From G963665085 sp963665085 (lineage in GTDB: Bacteria > Bacteroidota > Bacteroidia > Bacteroidales > JAAAOM01): a stretch of 64,000 bases of DNA. Numbering within the stretch: the first letter of the stretch is position 1; every line of letters starts with the position of its first letter. The DNA lies in assembly GCA_963665085.2 (NCBI GenBank), contig CAXXXS010000002.1, forward strand, positions 868,001 through 932,000, in the 5' to 3' direction. Positions 8,997 to 18,349 of this stretch are shown piece after piece. The notes under the pieces were generated by a model. The model was given only the letters and a program-made list of their open reading frames with translations, ran no database searches and was not told where the DNA came from. The position numbers and the translations under genes were made by a program.

Positions 8997-9310
8997 ATCA
9001 ATACCAGATAATACTTGTAAATCTTGATCCTACAATTGGTAGTGAGATTAAAAAAACCAGACCTTGCGTTGTAATTTCCCCCAATGAGATGAATAAATAT
9101 CTTCGTACGATAGTTATTGCCCCCATGACAACAAGTTCTAAGAACTATCCGACAAGAGTAGAAATAAAACATGATAATAAAATTGGCTGGATTGTTCTTG
9201 ATCAGATTAGGACGATTGACAAACAGAGAATTATAAAACAAATCGGCCGACTCTCAAAACCAGAGATTAAAGAAGTAAAAAGTATTTTAAAAGAAACTTA
9301 CATTGATTAA
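8987..9310 (+). CDS. MazF/PemK-type endoribonuclease toxin
   Basis: This 107-residue protein has the MazF/PemK signature: an N-terminal strand leading to NLDPTIGSEIKKTRPCVVISPN, then TIVIAPMTT, and the QIRTIDKQRI segment that carries conserved catalytic-region residues. MazF toxins cut mRNA at short single-stranded sequences and are neutralised by MazE. The ATG lies 10 bases inside the antitoxin gene. There is no sign of truncation, so the pair looks functional. The cleavage specificity cannot be read from sequence. Confidence 0.92.
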   Translation: MEINQYQIILVNLDPTIGSEIKKTRPCVVISPNEMNKYLRTIVIAPMTTSSKNYPTRVEIKHDNKIGWIVLDQIRTIDKQRIIKQIGRLSKPEIKEVKSILKETYID

Positions 9311-9513
9311 AATTAATAGAGGTGTTTTTCTTGTTTTTTACTTTCTTTTTAAGAATTATTACAACAGCTAAAACTCTGTATAAAAACGCCTCATATCTTT
9401 CATAAATCTAAAATCGACAATCAAAAATCTGAAATTATAATTTATTAATCATGTCTTCGTTCTCCGGTTTCCGGTTCGCTGTCTTCGATATCTACAGAAC
9501 AAAAAAAACACAA

Positions 9514-11352
9514 TTACTCTACCGCACTTTCAAAAGCCTGTTTCCCCCCAACAACCGGAATTGTGATTGATGTTGAATCCAAATCAATAGTTAGCTCTGT
9601 ACCAGGTTTTGGATGTAAAGTAAACTCCGAATCACTCGAAAAAATCATTAGGCCGATCTGTTGGCCTTCAGGGATTATCTGATCATCCGGCTGAAGATTA
9701 AATTCCATCTCATAGAATTTCCCTGGCTCTAACGGCTCACTATCGGTTAATGAACGATAGTTTTGCGGATCTGCCCATCCCCGGGTAATAATATCACTGT
9801 TTATATTCTTTTTCCCTCCACCGTCCCACGGTAAAGAAATAAGATAGACAGAAAGATTTGCTGCCGGCTTATTGCAAGATAACTTAATTTTTATGCTGGA
9901 AACTCCTGAAATATGTACAGGTTTTGTAAGTACCGGAGTAACATAAAGTACCCGATTATCGGATTCTTCTGCCTTTGCCAGTTTCTCTGCTGAGATTGAA
10001 GCATCATCAATAATTGTTTCTTTGCCTTGATCGAATTGCTTATTAACAGTCAATCCTCCTTTTACAGGATCTCCAGCTGTAAGAAATAGTTCAACATCCT
10101 CAGCATCAGGATTTGGATAATCTTCATAGGGAGTAGGATTTTCCCTGTTACCATTTTCTCTTACAATCCACGCCTTGGGATCATTCTCAACACCATTTTC
10201 TATTCCAAACAGGTAACGGGTAAACCATTTATTCATCATATCGACAGGGGGTGCTCCTCCATGTCCTCCCTGGTGATAATAAATTTGCGTAGGGACTTTA
10301 TCTTTTAATGCTTCGTAAATCCGATAACTATGTTCGGGCATAACATTCCAGTCATTAAAACCGTGAGACATAAGCATCGCAGCTTTAACAGCTCCCAAAT
10401 CATTAATATAGTCACGCGATGCCCAAAAATCATTGTAATCGCCCTTAATTCTGTCCATACCTTCAGCCATTTCCTTATCTCTGATGTTTGCCCTGCTATA
10501 TTCTCTTATTGACTTATCTCCACTGCTGATAGCATCAAATAACACGTCAACATCTTCACCTATATACCCTCCGGGATTTCTTATTAATCCGTTTGAACGA
10601 TAATAATGATAATAGGATGTATTGGGAGCGACCGGGATAATTGCCTCTAAACCTTCAACACCGGTTGTTGCTGCAGCTAACGCAAGTGTCCCATTATAGG
10701 AAGTACCTGTCATTCCCACTTTTCCGGTTGACCAGTAAGCTTCAACTTTTTTATCTCCTTTCGCTGATTTATAACCATTTGCCCGACCGCACAACCAATC
10801 GATAACAGCTTTTTGTGCCAGTGATTCATTATCTCCTCCGATTGTTGGCGAACCTTGTGAAAATCCTGTTCCCGGAGATGATGAATAAACGACAACATAT
10901 CCGCGGGGGACCCATATTTTTGTGTGATAATTAAAAAGAAATAACCTTTTATTCCGGGTTTTTATTTCGTCATGAAATTCTCTTGGAGGAGGAACAGAAT
11001 TTAACTCATGATCTACATCCCAATTTAATTTTTCAGAAAGAGATAATCCACCATAATATGGACTGGAAATGTAGATAACAGGAAGTTTTAATCCACTGTC
11101 TGTTTGACAAGGCCTGATAACATCAACGTGCATTCGATCTAACTTTCCATCTCCGTCGGTATCAAATTCTGTTTCAACCCAAAGCTGATGGTTAATCCAT
11201 GTTTTTTTATCGCTGAATTCAGGGACAACCTGTGCCAATCCGTCTTTGAATATCGGGGTAACGGATGTTATTTTTTCCTGTGATCGGGCTTCTATAGAAA
11301 ATGTAATAATTGCAATGAAAGCGATTAATTGAATATTACGTCGGTTTATCAT
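9514..11352 (-). CDS. Secreted X-Pro dipeptidyl-peptidase (S15 / CocE-NonD family)
   Basis: This 612-residue alpha/beta-hydrolase has an N-terminal signal peptide (about residues 1-25). The nucleophile elbow is GTSYNG with Ser218. The conserved acid region is SHGFNDWNVMPE and the catalytic His lies in the HQGGHGG segment. The C-terminal part (from about residue 420) is the beta-sandwich typical of the X-Pro dipeptidyl-peptidase family. These enzymes release Xaa-Pro dipeptides from peptide N-termini; some relatives are acyl esterases (CocE), so the exact substrate is uncertain. The next gene upstream on the same strand encodes a secreted M28 peptidase, suggesting joint peptide scavenging in the periplasm. 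A dispersed repeat lies between them, so co-transcription is uncertain. Nothing is missing from the catalytic motifs. Confidence 0.87.
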   Translation of the reverse strand: MINRRNIQLIAFIAIITFSIEARSQEKITSVTPIFKDGLAQVVPEFSDKKTWINHQLWVETEFDTDGDGKLDRMHVDVIRPCQTDSGLKLPVIYISSPYYGGLSLSEKLNWDVDHELNSVPPPREFHDEIKTRNKRLFLFNYHTKIWVPRGYVVVYSSSPGTGFSQGSPTIGGDNESLAQKAVIDWLCGRANGYKSAKGDKKVEAYWSTGKVGMTGTSYNGTLALAAATTGVEGLEAIIPVAPNTSYYHYYRSNGLIRNPGGYIGEDVDVLFDAISSGDKSIREYSRANIRDKEMAEGMDRIKGDYNDFWASRDYINDLGAVKAAMLMSHGFNDWNVMPEHSYRIYEALKDKVPTQIYYHQGGHGGAPPVDMMNKWFTRYLFGIENGVENDPKAWIVRENGNRENPTPYEDYPNPDAEDVELFLTAGDPVKGGLTVNKQFDQGKETIIDDASISAEKLAKAEESDNRVLYVTPVLTKPVHISGVSSIKIKLSCNKPAANLSVYLISLPWDGGGKKNINSDIITRGWADPQNYRSLTDSEPLEPGKFYEMEFNLQPDDQIIPEGQQIGLMIFSSDSEFTLHPKPGTELTIDLDSTSITIPVVGGKQAFESAVE

Positions 11353-11386
11353 TCTATTAATTTTATTTTTTTTCTTTGTTAAGTTT

Positions 11387-11420
11387 AACGCTGACAGGAG
11401 CTTCGCACTCTGTCAGGTTA
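11387..11420. repeat. Dispersed palindromic extragenic repeat, copy 2
   Basis: CTGACAG at 11391-11397 pairs with CTGTCAG at 11410-11416 around a CTTCGC centre. It sits between the M28 and S15 peptidase genes and its edge overlaps the M28 stop codon (11420-11418). Same family as 7489-7519 and, reversed, 57760-57791. Confidence 0.6.
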
Positions 11421-13091
11421 TTCGTTCTCTTTATCTTCTTCTTTTAATATATATTTTTTATACAACTCACTATCTGTATTCCATTCTATTTTCTCTATTT
11501 CATTTGCCAGGTATGCTGTTGTGAGATAATGTAATTTCAAACTGGTAAGAAATGCTTTGTTATCAAAATCCTGCGACAAATCATCAAATGGAGAATGAAG
11601 CGTTTTTCGTTCATACTTTTTATAGGTTTTATAACCGTTTATTTTTGGATCCCTGGCATCTAACCCACGCCAGACAAATATTCCCGGAATACCCTGTTCA
11701 ATAAACGAATAATGATCGCTGCGTTCGAAATACTCTGTTAAGAATGCTGATGTATCATTTACACCTAGCTTCAATGTCTTGCAAGCAAAATCAACCGCTT
11801 CAGACATGTTAGACATTTCATAACCAATAGGTAAAATATTTTTTGCTTCGAAAAAGCCGCCCATCATATCCAGATTGATATCAGCAACAATCTTCTCTTT
11901 TTCTACGGTTGGATAATGAGTAAAATAATACGATCCCAGCAGTCCTTTTTCTTCACCTGTAAACCATATAAACATGATAGAACGTTTAGGTTTTACCGGA
12001 GATTCTTCAAAAATCTTTACAAGGGATAAAATACCGGCAGAACCAGATGCATTGTCCCAGGCTCCATTATAGATAGAATCGTTTTTTATGGCCCTTCCAA
12101 CACCAACATGATCGAGATGCGCTGAAACAACGATGTATTCATCTTTTAAAACAGGATCCGTACCGGGAACAACTGCTATTACATTCTTACATGGCTTTTC
12201 TTCTGCAGTAATTTCATATTCAAACTTAATGGAAGCATCCAGCTCAAATGATCGTTGTTCTCCCTTTTGTATATCCTTAATGTATTTATTCAGATTCTTT
12301 CCTTCTGCTTTAAAAAGGGCATTGATTATATCCTTATGCGCAATCATTCCAATTTCGATATCGTAACTTAACATCGGATTTCCTTTTTCCATATTATCTA
12401 CAGCAAATGTAAAGGAGGATAACGAAGCATGCATTTGCCTGATTGCAAGTTTCTGAATTGCCCCAATCCTAATAAACATTATAACGCCTGATGCTCCCTG
12501 CTCTACAGCTGTTTCAACTAAGTTCAATGGATTAAATATTTCCGTTTCGTGAACATCTTTTAGATACTTAGGCTTGGTAGCTTCAATAATAACTGTCTTT
12601 CCTTTGACATCAACATTGGCATAATCGTTAATATTTCTTTTTTTATCTACAATACCATTACCAACAAACACCAATTTTTGATTATCATTTACTTTCACTG
12701 CTTTTGTTGGAACTAATGTTGTAAAATTTTCTCCATAAACACCGTGTACCATCATATTTTTGGCGTTAAAATCGACCTTTAAAGAGTTCTCAGCATAGCT
12801 ACAGTTTATAAACGGAACCTTTTGAAAATATGAATTGTTCTCGCCTCCTGGTTTTGCCCCTATTTCTTCCAGGTTATTTACGACATAATTTGCGGCAATA
12901 TCAAAACCTTTAGAAGATGTATTTCGCCCTTTTAAGGAATCATCGGCAAGCACAAACAAATGCTTTTTAAAATCATCAGCTTTTATTGTTTTTGAAATAT
13001 CAATAATCTGGTCAACAGATTGTTGTGCATTAATATTACTGATTGCGAATAATAGTAATACTAAGGATAAAAGACTATTTCTAAGGCTCAT
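11418..13091 (-). CDS. Secreted M28 family zinc peptidase with PA domain
   Basis: This 557-residue exported peptidase has a signal peptide ending near NINAQQ. The two-zinc M28 site is complete: SAHLDHVG (first His), GAWDNASG (bridging Asp), FTGEEKGLLGS (catalytic Glu and Glu ligand), NLDMMGG (Asp ligand) and RSDHYSF (last His). A protease-associated-like insert occupies roughly residues 95-290 before the catalytic core. Such Bacteroidota proteins usually act as aminopeptidases in the periplasm or outer membrane. The stop codon overlaps a dispersed repeat element. It precedes the S15 peptidase on the same strand. Which residue it removes is not deducible. Confidence 0.9.
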   Translation of the reverse strand: MSLRNSLLSLVLLLFAISNINAQQSVDQIIDISKTIKADDFKKHLFVLADDSLKGRNTSSKGFDIAANYVVNNLEEIGAKPGGENNSYFQKVPFINCSYAENSLKVDFNAKNMMVHGVYGENFTTLVPTKAVKVNDNQKLVFVGNGIVDKKRNINDYANVDVKGKTVIIEATKPKYLKDVHETEIFNPLNLVETAVEQGASGVIMFIRIGAIQKLAIRQMHASLSSFTFAVDNMEKGNPMLSYDIEIGMIAHKDIINALFKAEGKNLNKYIKDIQKGEQRSFELDASIKFEYEITAEEKPCKNVIAVVPGTDPVLKDEYIVVSAHLDHVGVGRAIKNDSIYNGAWDNASGSAGILSLVKIFEESPVKPKRSIMFIWFTGEEKGLLGSYYFTHYPTVEKEKIVADINLDMMGGFFEAKNILPIGYEMSNMSEAVDFACKTLKLGVNDTSAFLTEYFERSDHYSFIEQGIPGIFVWRGLDARDPKINGYKTYKKYERKTLHSPFDDLSQDFDNKAFLTSLKLHYLTTAYLANEIEKIEWNTDSELYKKYILKEEDKENE

Positions 13092-13188
13092 AATTTGGGG
13101 GTTTTAATCTATACTATTGAAACAGTTGCGAAAAATAGAAAGATTTTACGAGTTAACAGAATTTAAAATTCAGTTTCTTCGAATATTA

Positions 13189-14784
13189 TTATATTCCGTC
13201 CAATTCAATGGTTCTAGAAATATTAACATTTTGTAAAAAGTGTTCATCGTGAGAAATCACCAATAAAGTTCCTTCATATTCTTTAATTGCATTTGAAAGA
13301 ATCATTGTATTTGTGATATCAAGATTATTGGTTGGTTCGTCTAGCACTATGATATCAGGAGATTTGTTAAAAATATTCAAACAACATATCATTAAACGCA
13401 TTTTTTCACCACCACTTAAACAAGTGCAGGTTTTGTCCCATTCATCGCGAGAAAACAAGAACCGGTCCAACCTGATTTTCACTTCATGCTCTTCCAGTAA
13501 ATTAATGTTAAAATGTTGTGCCTGTTCATAAATCGTTCGTTCATCTTCCAGCAATGAATAATTCTGATCAATATACACAATATTTCTCACAGCTCTTTTA
13601 ATCGATCCAATTGTTGGCTCCAATTTGCCGATAACAATATTAATTAGTGTTGTTTTCCCTGAACCATTGTTTCCTGTAAAAACAATTCGCTCCCCACTCC
13701 TGATTGTAAAATTTAGTTCTTTGTTCCATAAATTATTTTTATCGTAAGCAAAATTTATATCATTTGCCGCTGCAAGAATTTTTCCTTTATGGAGTTGCGA
13801 ATCATCAAAATTAAACTTGATTTTATTATCTCCGGGGATTTGTCTTTTTAAGAGATGCAAATCATTTGAGATATGGCTAATCTTATCGTTATGAATTCCT
13901 TTAACTTTAGTTGTACTCTTTTCCGCACCATTTCTCATGGTATTCATGGCCATTTTGGAAACACCGGCATTTTTCTGTTTCTTTTTTCCTTGTGCATCTG
14001 ATTTATTTTTTCGCTCAAGGGTTTTGCGCTGTATTTCTTTTGCCTTATTAAGTTCTTTCTCTTTTGATTTTAAATTATCAAAAAGAGCATTTGTTTCTAT
14101 CTGTTTTTGTTCGACATAAAAATCATAATTCCCTCCATATTTTGTAATCCCTTTAGCTGAAAGCTCTGCTGTTGAGTCTACAAGGCGTAACAATTGAATA
14201 TCATGACTCACTATAAGCATTGTACTATTACCCGACAAAACATAGTTATACAGAAGTTTCCTGCTATTTAGATCAAGGTGATTACTCGGCTCATCAAGAA
14301 GTATCAGACGCGATGGATGAATTTGCATAGCCGACAAAAAAACTTTTGTCTGTTGACCTCCACTTAAATTCCGCATTTTTTGGTTTAACTCCAAACCGTC
14401 CAGCTTCCAGTAAGAAAGGGCCTCATAGCATCGTTCTTCAATATTCCAATCGTCGTTAAGCAATTCGAAATTTTTCTCTGACGTATTTCCGTTAAGGATT
14501 GCTTTGAGTGCTTTTAACTTCGAATCTACCTGCAATGCTTCACTTATAGTTAATTCGTTAAATTGTCCGAATAACTGGGGCATATAGAAAGTAGCAGTGT
14601 CAATTGAAACGGTTCCTTTTTCAGAGAATAATTCTTTGGCAATAATTTTTAAAAGTGTTGATTTTCCGGTTCCATTATCACCAATTAGTGCAACTTTCTC
14701 GTGTTGATTAACAGTGAGATTTATATTTTGGAACAGAATGTCTTTGTTGGGATGCGAATAAGTTAAATTTTGTATCGTAAGCAT
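13189..14784 (-). CDS. ABC-F family ATPase (possible ribosome-protection protein)
   Basis: This soluble protein has two ATP-binding domains and no membrane segments, the layout of ABC-F proteins that act on the ribosome. The first domain has Walker A GDNGTGKST and signature LSGGQQTK with LLDEPSNHLD; the second has GNNGSGKTT, LSGGEKMR and VLDEPTNNLD. A long basic linker (KNKSDAQGKKKQKNAG) lies between them, as in antibiotic-resistance ABC-F proteins of the Vga/Lsa/Msr type. I chose the ATG at 14784 because the fold starts at MLTIQNLTY; the upstream ATG at 14841 adds 19 residues unlike the family. An inverted repeat at 14818-14833 lies just upstream. Resistance function is possible but not shown. 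Confidence 0.85.
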   Translation of the reverse strand: MLTIQNLTYSHPNKDILFQNINLTVNQHEKVALIGDNGTGKSTLLKIIAKELFSEKGTVSIDTATFYMPQLFGQFNELTISEALQVDSKLKALKAILNGNTSEKNFELLNDDWNIEERCYEALSYWKLDGLELNQKMRNLSGGQQTKVFLSAMQIHPSRLILLDEPSNHLDLNSRKLLYNYVLSGNSTMLIVSHDIQLLRLVDSTAELSAKGITKYGGNYDFYVEQKQIETNALFDNLKSKEKELNKAKEIQRKTLERKNKSDAQGKKKQKNAGVSKMAMNTMRNGAEKSTTKVKGIHNDKISHISNDLHLLKRQIPGDNKIKFNFDDSQLHKGKILAAANDINFAYDKNNLWNKELNFTIRSGERIVFTGNNGSGKTTLINIVIGKLEPTIGSIKRAVRNIVYIDQNYSLLEDERTIYEQAQHFNINLLEEHEVKIRLDRFLFSRDEWDKTCTCLSGGEKMRLMICCLNIFNKSPDIIVLDEPTNNLDITNTMILSNAIKEYEGTLLVISHDEHFLQNVNISRTIELDGI

Positions 14785-14817
14785 AATTTCTTTCTTTTCG
14801 AGTGAAAAACTAGGAAT

Positions 14818-14833
14818 CACATCAGTTGATGTG
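14818..14833 (-). promoter_or_regulatory. Inverted repeat in the leader of the ABC-F gene
   Basis: CACATCA-GT-TGATGTG is a perfect 7-bp inverted repeat, 34 bases before the preferred ATG. It could be an operator or a leader hairpin. Function is not shown. Confidence 0.4.
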
Positions 14834-14941
14834 TCAATCACTGGTATGAAAAAGAAATTATAACTTCATTGGTTCTGTTTTAAATTCGGAAACAAAGATA
14901 TGATTTATTCAGAGAATCATATTAAAGATTTAAAAGAATCA

Positions 14942-15003
14942 AACCGCGAAGTTCTCAAAGAACACTAAGAAAATCTTTGTGTTGCTTTGTACCCTTTGCG
15001 GTT
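14942..15003. repeat. 62-bp palindromic extragenic element
   Basis: AACCGCGAAG at the left end mirrors CTTTGCGGTT at the right end with one mismatch, and the centre forms an imperfect hairpin (AACACTAAGA / TCTTTGTGTT). The repeated AAAG/CTTT words are typical of small extragenic elements in Bacteroidota. It lies between the ThuA-like and ABC-F genes. Only one copy is in the window. Confidence 0.6.
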
Positions 15004-15038
15004 AAAATGAAAGATGCTTTTAATATCAATAATTTCCC

Positions 15039-15833
15039 CTAATAGACAGGTTTTATCCATTTCTCCATAGGCTCATATTTGCTCTTGCTTGCCCATATTA
15101 TTCCGCGCTGCATAATTTCCAATGCTTCCGGAACTTCAAAATCTTTTGCCACATGTCCAAGAGAAGAATAAAATACTCGCCCTTCTCCATAGGATTTTTT
15201 CCAGACAACGGGCATCACAGCGCCATTAATCCATGATGCATGTTCACCAGTAAAAGTTGTTGTAGCAAGAACCTTAACATTGGGATCAACATGCATATAA
15301 TATTGCTCTGAATGCATCGAAAAATCGCTTAACCCTTTTGTTATTGGATCGTTTTTATCTGTAATGTTTACCTTATAATCAATTACCCCACCGGGATGAG
15401 CTACCCATTGTCCACCTACCATAAACTGGTATTCTGTATTATTTCTAAATGAATCGCCAGTACCTCCATGCCAGCCAGCCAATCCAACTTTATCTTCTTT
15501 AACTGCTTTTAACAAAGCTTTTTCCTGTTCATTTGTAATTGTTCCCATGGTCCACACCTGGACAACCAGGTCGAGTGAATTCATTAATGCTTCATCCAAA
15601 TAGGAATCCAATGTATCTGAAACAACAACCTCTGCCCGTTCTTCCTGCATCCAGGGCACAAAGATATCTTTGCATTGTTTTGGTTCATGACCATCCCACC
15701 CACCATAAACAAATAGTACTTTTTTGCCTTTGAGAACTCCCGTTTTAAACAAAGAGTTTGCTAAAAGATTTCCTGATAGTATCGAACCAAGTCCAAACAA
15801 ACCAGTGTTTTGTGTAAATTTTCTTCGATTCAT
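15039..15833 (-). CDS. ThuA-like (trehalose utilisation) domain protein, exported
   Basis: This 264-residue protein has a Tat-like N-terminus ([11 protein letters not shown], then a Gly/Leu-rich stretch), so export is likely. The mature part has the ThuA/class I glutamine-amidotransferase-like fold: [61 protein letters not shown] and [20 protein letters not shown]. ThuA-type proteins are linked to disaccharide or ketosugar metabolism, with no firm biochemical role in most bacteria. Length and motif order match the family. Upstream on the same strand are a YkvA protein and a histidine phosphatase, with no obvious functional link. Confidence 0.85.
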   Translation of the reverse strand: MNRRKFTQNTGLFGLGSILSGNLLANSLFKTGVLKGKKVLFVYGGWDGHEPKQCKDIFVPWMQEERAEVVVSDTLDSYLDEALMNSLDLVVQVWTMGTITNEQEKALLKAVKEDKVGLAGWHGGTGDSFRNNTEYQFMVGGQWVAHPGGVIDYKVNITDKNDPITKGLSDFSMHSEQYYMHVDPNVKVLATTTFTGEHASWINGAVMPVVWKKSYGEGRVFYSSLGHVAKDFEVPEALEIMQRGIIWASKSKYEPMEKWIKPVY

Positions 15834-15893
15834 TATTGAGATATTAGTTAACTGATATAAAAATAATGAATCTAATTTAAAGGAGATTGTTAT

Positions 15894-16235
15894 TTATTCT
15901 CCAAACCACTTCCTCAGTTGCTCATTGGCTTTTTCTATGTGTTTTGGCTTAGTATATGCCCTAACCATTTCAACAGCAGTCAATAGAGCTCCAATATCAT
16001 CGCTATAACCAACTATGGGAGAAAGGTCGGGTATAGCATCAAGAGGGAGAATAAAATAACCAAGGGCACTAAGAATAATTAGTTTAGCTTTTAAGGGGGT
16101 ATCTTTATCCTGAAGACAATAATAGAGAATAAAAGCTGGTTCAATTGCTTTTTTACCTGCAACAGAAGCATTCTTTCTTATCTTTTCCCAAAAAGATTGC
16201 TCATTATATTCTCTTGTGTATTTATTGTCTTCCAC
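15894..16235 (-). CDS. YkvA/DUF1232 family small membrane protein
   Basis: This 113-residue protein contains the DUF1232 core: a helix ending KAKLIILSALGYFILPLDAIPDLSPIVGYSDDIGALLTA. The conserved P-x-D-x-I-P-D motif and the following Gly-Asp-Asp are the family hallmark. The hydrophobic segment suggests peripheral or single-pass membrane association. Its function is unknown in all species. It starts five bases after the stop of the histidine phosphatase gene, so the two are probably co-transcribed. Confidence 0.88.
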   Translation of the reverse strand: MEDNKYTREYNEQSFWEKIRKNASVAGKKAIEPAFILYYCLQDKDTPLKAKLIILSALGYFILPLDAIPDLSPIVGYSDDIGALLTAVEMVRAYTKPKHIEKANEQLRKWFGE

Positions 16236-16240
16236 TTTGT

Positions 16241-16870
16241 CTAGATGTTATTCACTTCATCGTTAACATTATCCAGATGCGTTATCTCACCAATTGTTCG
16301 AACCTGCCAGTAATAATTATAAAACCCTAAAATATTAATTGCTGCATTGGGTAAAATAAATCTTCTTGGGGCATCCTGGGGAATACTAAGAATATGCCTT
16401 AATAAAACATTGATAACTCCTCCATGTGTTACAACCAAAACCCTGTCACTTAGATGTTTTTTAGTAAGTTCATTAAAGAACTCCAGGGTCCTATCCAATA
16501 CCTGCATCTTGCTCTCACCATTAGGAATGACATAATTAATATCGCCACTCTTAATGTATTTCCATACTTCCGGCGCACGTTGAGCTAATTCCTCGTGAGT
16601 AAGCCCCTCTCCTATGCCAAAACTCCTTTCCCTAAGCCTGACATCAGTAATTACTTTTAACTTTTTTGGTTCAGTAATTATTTTTGCTGTTGTAAAAGCC
16701 CTCGGTAAATCACTAGAATAAACATAATGAAAAAAAACAGGTTCCAATCTCTCCGAGGTTAAATGTGCCTGTCGTAATCCTCTTTTTGTAAGATCTGAAT
16801 TTATCTGTCCCTGAATTCGATAATCCACATTCCATTTTGTCTCTCCATGCCTAACCAGATATAACTCCAT
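16241..16870 (-). CDS. Histidine phosphatase family protein (phosphoglycerate-mutase-like)
   Basis: This 209-residue protein begins with the RHG motif (MELYLVRHGETKW, phospho-histidine acceptor His8), followed by an NSDLTKRG segment, SSDLPRA, LRERSFG with the acidic catalytic residue, and THGGV with the second catalytic His. These are the four elements of the branch 1 histidine phosphatase fold. It is cytoplasmic. The family covers cofactor-dependent phosphoglycerate mutase and small-molecule phosphatases such as alpha-ribazole phosphatase; the short length favours a phosphatase. It is the first gene of a likely two-gene unit with the YkvA protein. Confidence 0.88.
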   Translation of the reverse strand: MELYLVRHGETKWNVDYRIQGQINSDLTKRGLRQAHLTSERLEPVFFHYVYSSDLPRAFTTAKIITEPKKLKVITDVRLRERSFGIGEGLTHEELAQRAPEVWKYIKSGDINYVIPNGESKMQVLDRTLEFFNELTKKHLSDRVLVVTHGGVINVLLRHILSIPQDAPRRFILPNAAINILGFYNYYWQVRTIGEITHLDNVNDEVNNI

Positions 16871-17107
16871 ATTTTAATTTTCATACAAAAATACAATTAG
16901 TATCACTTTTTAATAAAAAATAAGTACTTTATTAAAATAATTTCCACATATAACAATGTATAACCTAAGGCTTATCAAATTATTAACAACATTTTAGCGT
17001 ATTTAAAATTTCACACATTTTTGTTGTGCTTGCTTCGTAAAAAAGTTCATTCAATACTTTTATAAAAACGATGTAATATTGTATATCAAAAAAAAACAAA
17101 ACAATTA

Positions 17108-18346
17108 ATGTATAAGACAATAATTAAAATTTTTAACATTGTACTAAACATAGGAATCCATTCGGATATTACCATTGAAGAAAAAAGAAAATTAAGGGTA
17201 ATAAACCAAATGATCATTGTAAACATTATTATAGCAATTATTTATTTAACTTTTTTTTCCATTTTAAAATTGCATGAACTCTATTTTATTCAATTTATAT
17301 TATTAACGACCTTATTAACCGGATACCTAATAAAAGGAGCGCCCAAACATAATATTGGCTCATTTATATTATTATATGTTCTACCCCTGGAATTATTGTA
17401 TTATCCTCTTTTCGTTGGTAATATTGGGACTGAATTTATTTTCTTTGTTTTAATTATTATTGGATATTATGTTTTAGACAAAAAGTTAAACCTAATCTTA
17501 TTAACCGCATTCATAACAATAATAATTGTTATTTCTTACTATTTTATTTTCAACAACCAATACCCTGAAGAGTATAAAATTTTGGAAAAGCTGTGTTATT
17601 ACCCTAATATTTTAATATCTGTATTATTAATTTCCCTAACAACCTATTTATTTAAAAATGATTCCATCAGATATCAAAACACCATTGAAGGGCAACAAAA
17701 AGAGTTAAAGGTAAAGGTACAGGAGCTTAAAAAAAGAGAAAAGACATTATCCGAATTATTATCCGAATTAAACTACAGGGTAGATAATAACTTACAGGTT
17801 ATTTCAAGTTTATTTTCCATTCATATTAACAATTCAAAGAATGAAGAGGTGAGAACAGCATTAAAGGCTGCGAGGTATAGGATTGATGCTATTTCAATAT
17901 TGTACCAACACTTAAATAAAAAAGCAAACAACACAAAACCTAATCTTAAAAAATATATAGAAGAGTTATCACAATATGAATTGAAAATGTCTGGCGTTGA
18001 AGATTTAATTGAATTGAAGTTAGAAGTAGACACTATCCATTTAAAGATTGAAATTATATCGCATATTGGATTATTAATTAACGAATTGATGACGAATACC
18101 TTTAAATATGGCATGCGAAAAGATAATCTCAAAACTAAGGTCTGTATAATGATACATAATAATAACAACACAATTGATTTAGGTGTAAATGATAATGGCA
18201 ACGGATTTACAAAAGAAGCATTAATGAAGAGAAAAGATTCATTCGGGATGAAATTGATTTATGCCATATCAGAACAATACAATGGAGAAGTAAATATTTA
18301 TAATAACGATGGGGCCCATACAGATATAAAATTATTTATACAGTAG
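17108..18346 (+). CDS. Membrane sensor histidine kinase paralogue with intact ATP domain but no phospho-acceptor His
   Basis: This 412-residue protein has about six membrane helices (residues 32-185), a coiled coil (about 190-215), a HisKA_2-type dimerisation segment and a HATPase_c domain. The expected phospho-acceptor motif is (H/N)HRVKNNLQ; here it reads NYRVDNNLQ, so Tyr223 (TAC at 17774-17776) replaces His and Asp replaces the following Lys. The ATP-binding domain is complete: N-box NELMTNTFKYG with Asn325 and Asn330, G1 box DNGNG (362-366) and G2 SFGMK (378-382). It should bind ATP but cannot phosphorylate itself on the usual residue. The paralogue starting three bases downstream has the opposite defect. 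A LuxR-type regulator follows. The signal sensed is unknown. Confidence 0.85.
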   Translation: MYKTIIKIFNIVLNIGIHSDITIEEKRKLRVINQMIIVNIIIAIIYLTFFSILKLHELYFIQFILLTTLLTGYLIKGAPKHNIGSFILLYVLPLELLYYPLFVGNIGTEFIFFVLIIIGYYVLDKKLNLILLTAFITIIIVISYYFIFNNQYPEEYKILEKLCYYPNILISVLLISLTTYLFKNDSIRYQNTIEGQQKELKVKVQELKKREKTLSELLSELNYRVDNNLQVISSLFSIHINNSKNEEVRTALKAARYRIDAISILYQHLNKKANNTKPNLKKYIEELSQYELKMSGVEDLIELKLEVDTIHLKIEIISHIGLLINELMTNTFKYGMRKDNLKTKVCIMIHNNNNTIDLGVNDNGNGFTKEALMKRKDSFGMKLIYAISEQYNGEVNIYNNDGAHTDIKLFIQ

Positions 18347-18349
18347 TTT

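Noticed and set aside
8768..9241. A 157-codon minus-strand frame over the toxin-antitoxin genes
   Set aside because: It is the antisense shadow of two well-supported coding genes, with low-complexity Cys/Asn/Phe composition.
14785..14841. Longer start of the ABC-F protein
   Set aside because: The 19 extra residues are unlike the family and contain the inverted repeat; the ABC fold begins at the ATG at 14784.
17774..17776. Tyr223 of the first kinase as a simple sequencing error (TAC for CAC)
   Set aside because: A single change could explain Tyr alone, but the motif also has Asp for Lys three residues later, and the second kinase shows the opposite set of losses; I keep the split-kinase reading while noting the risk.
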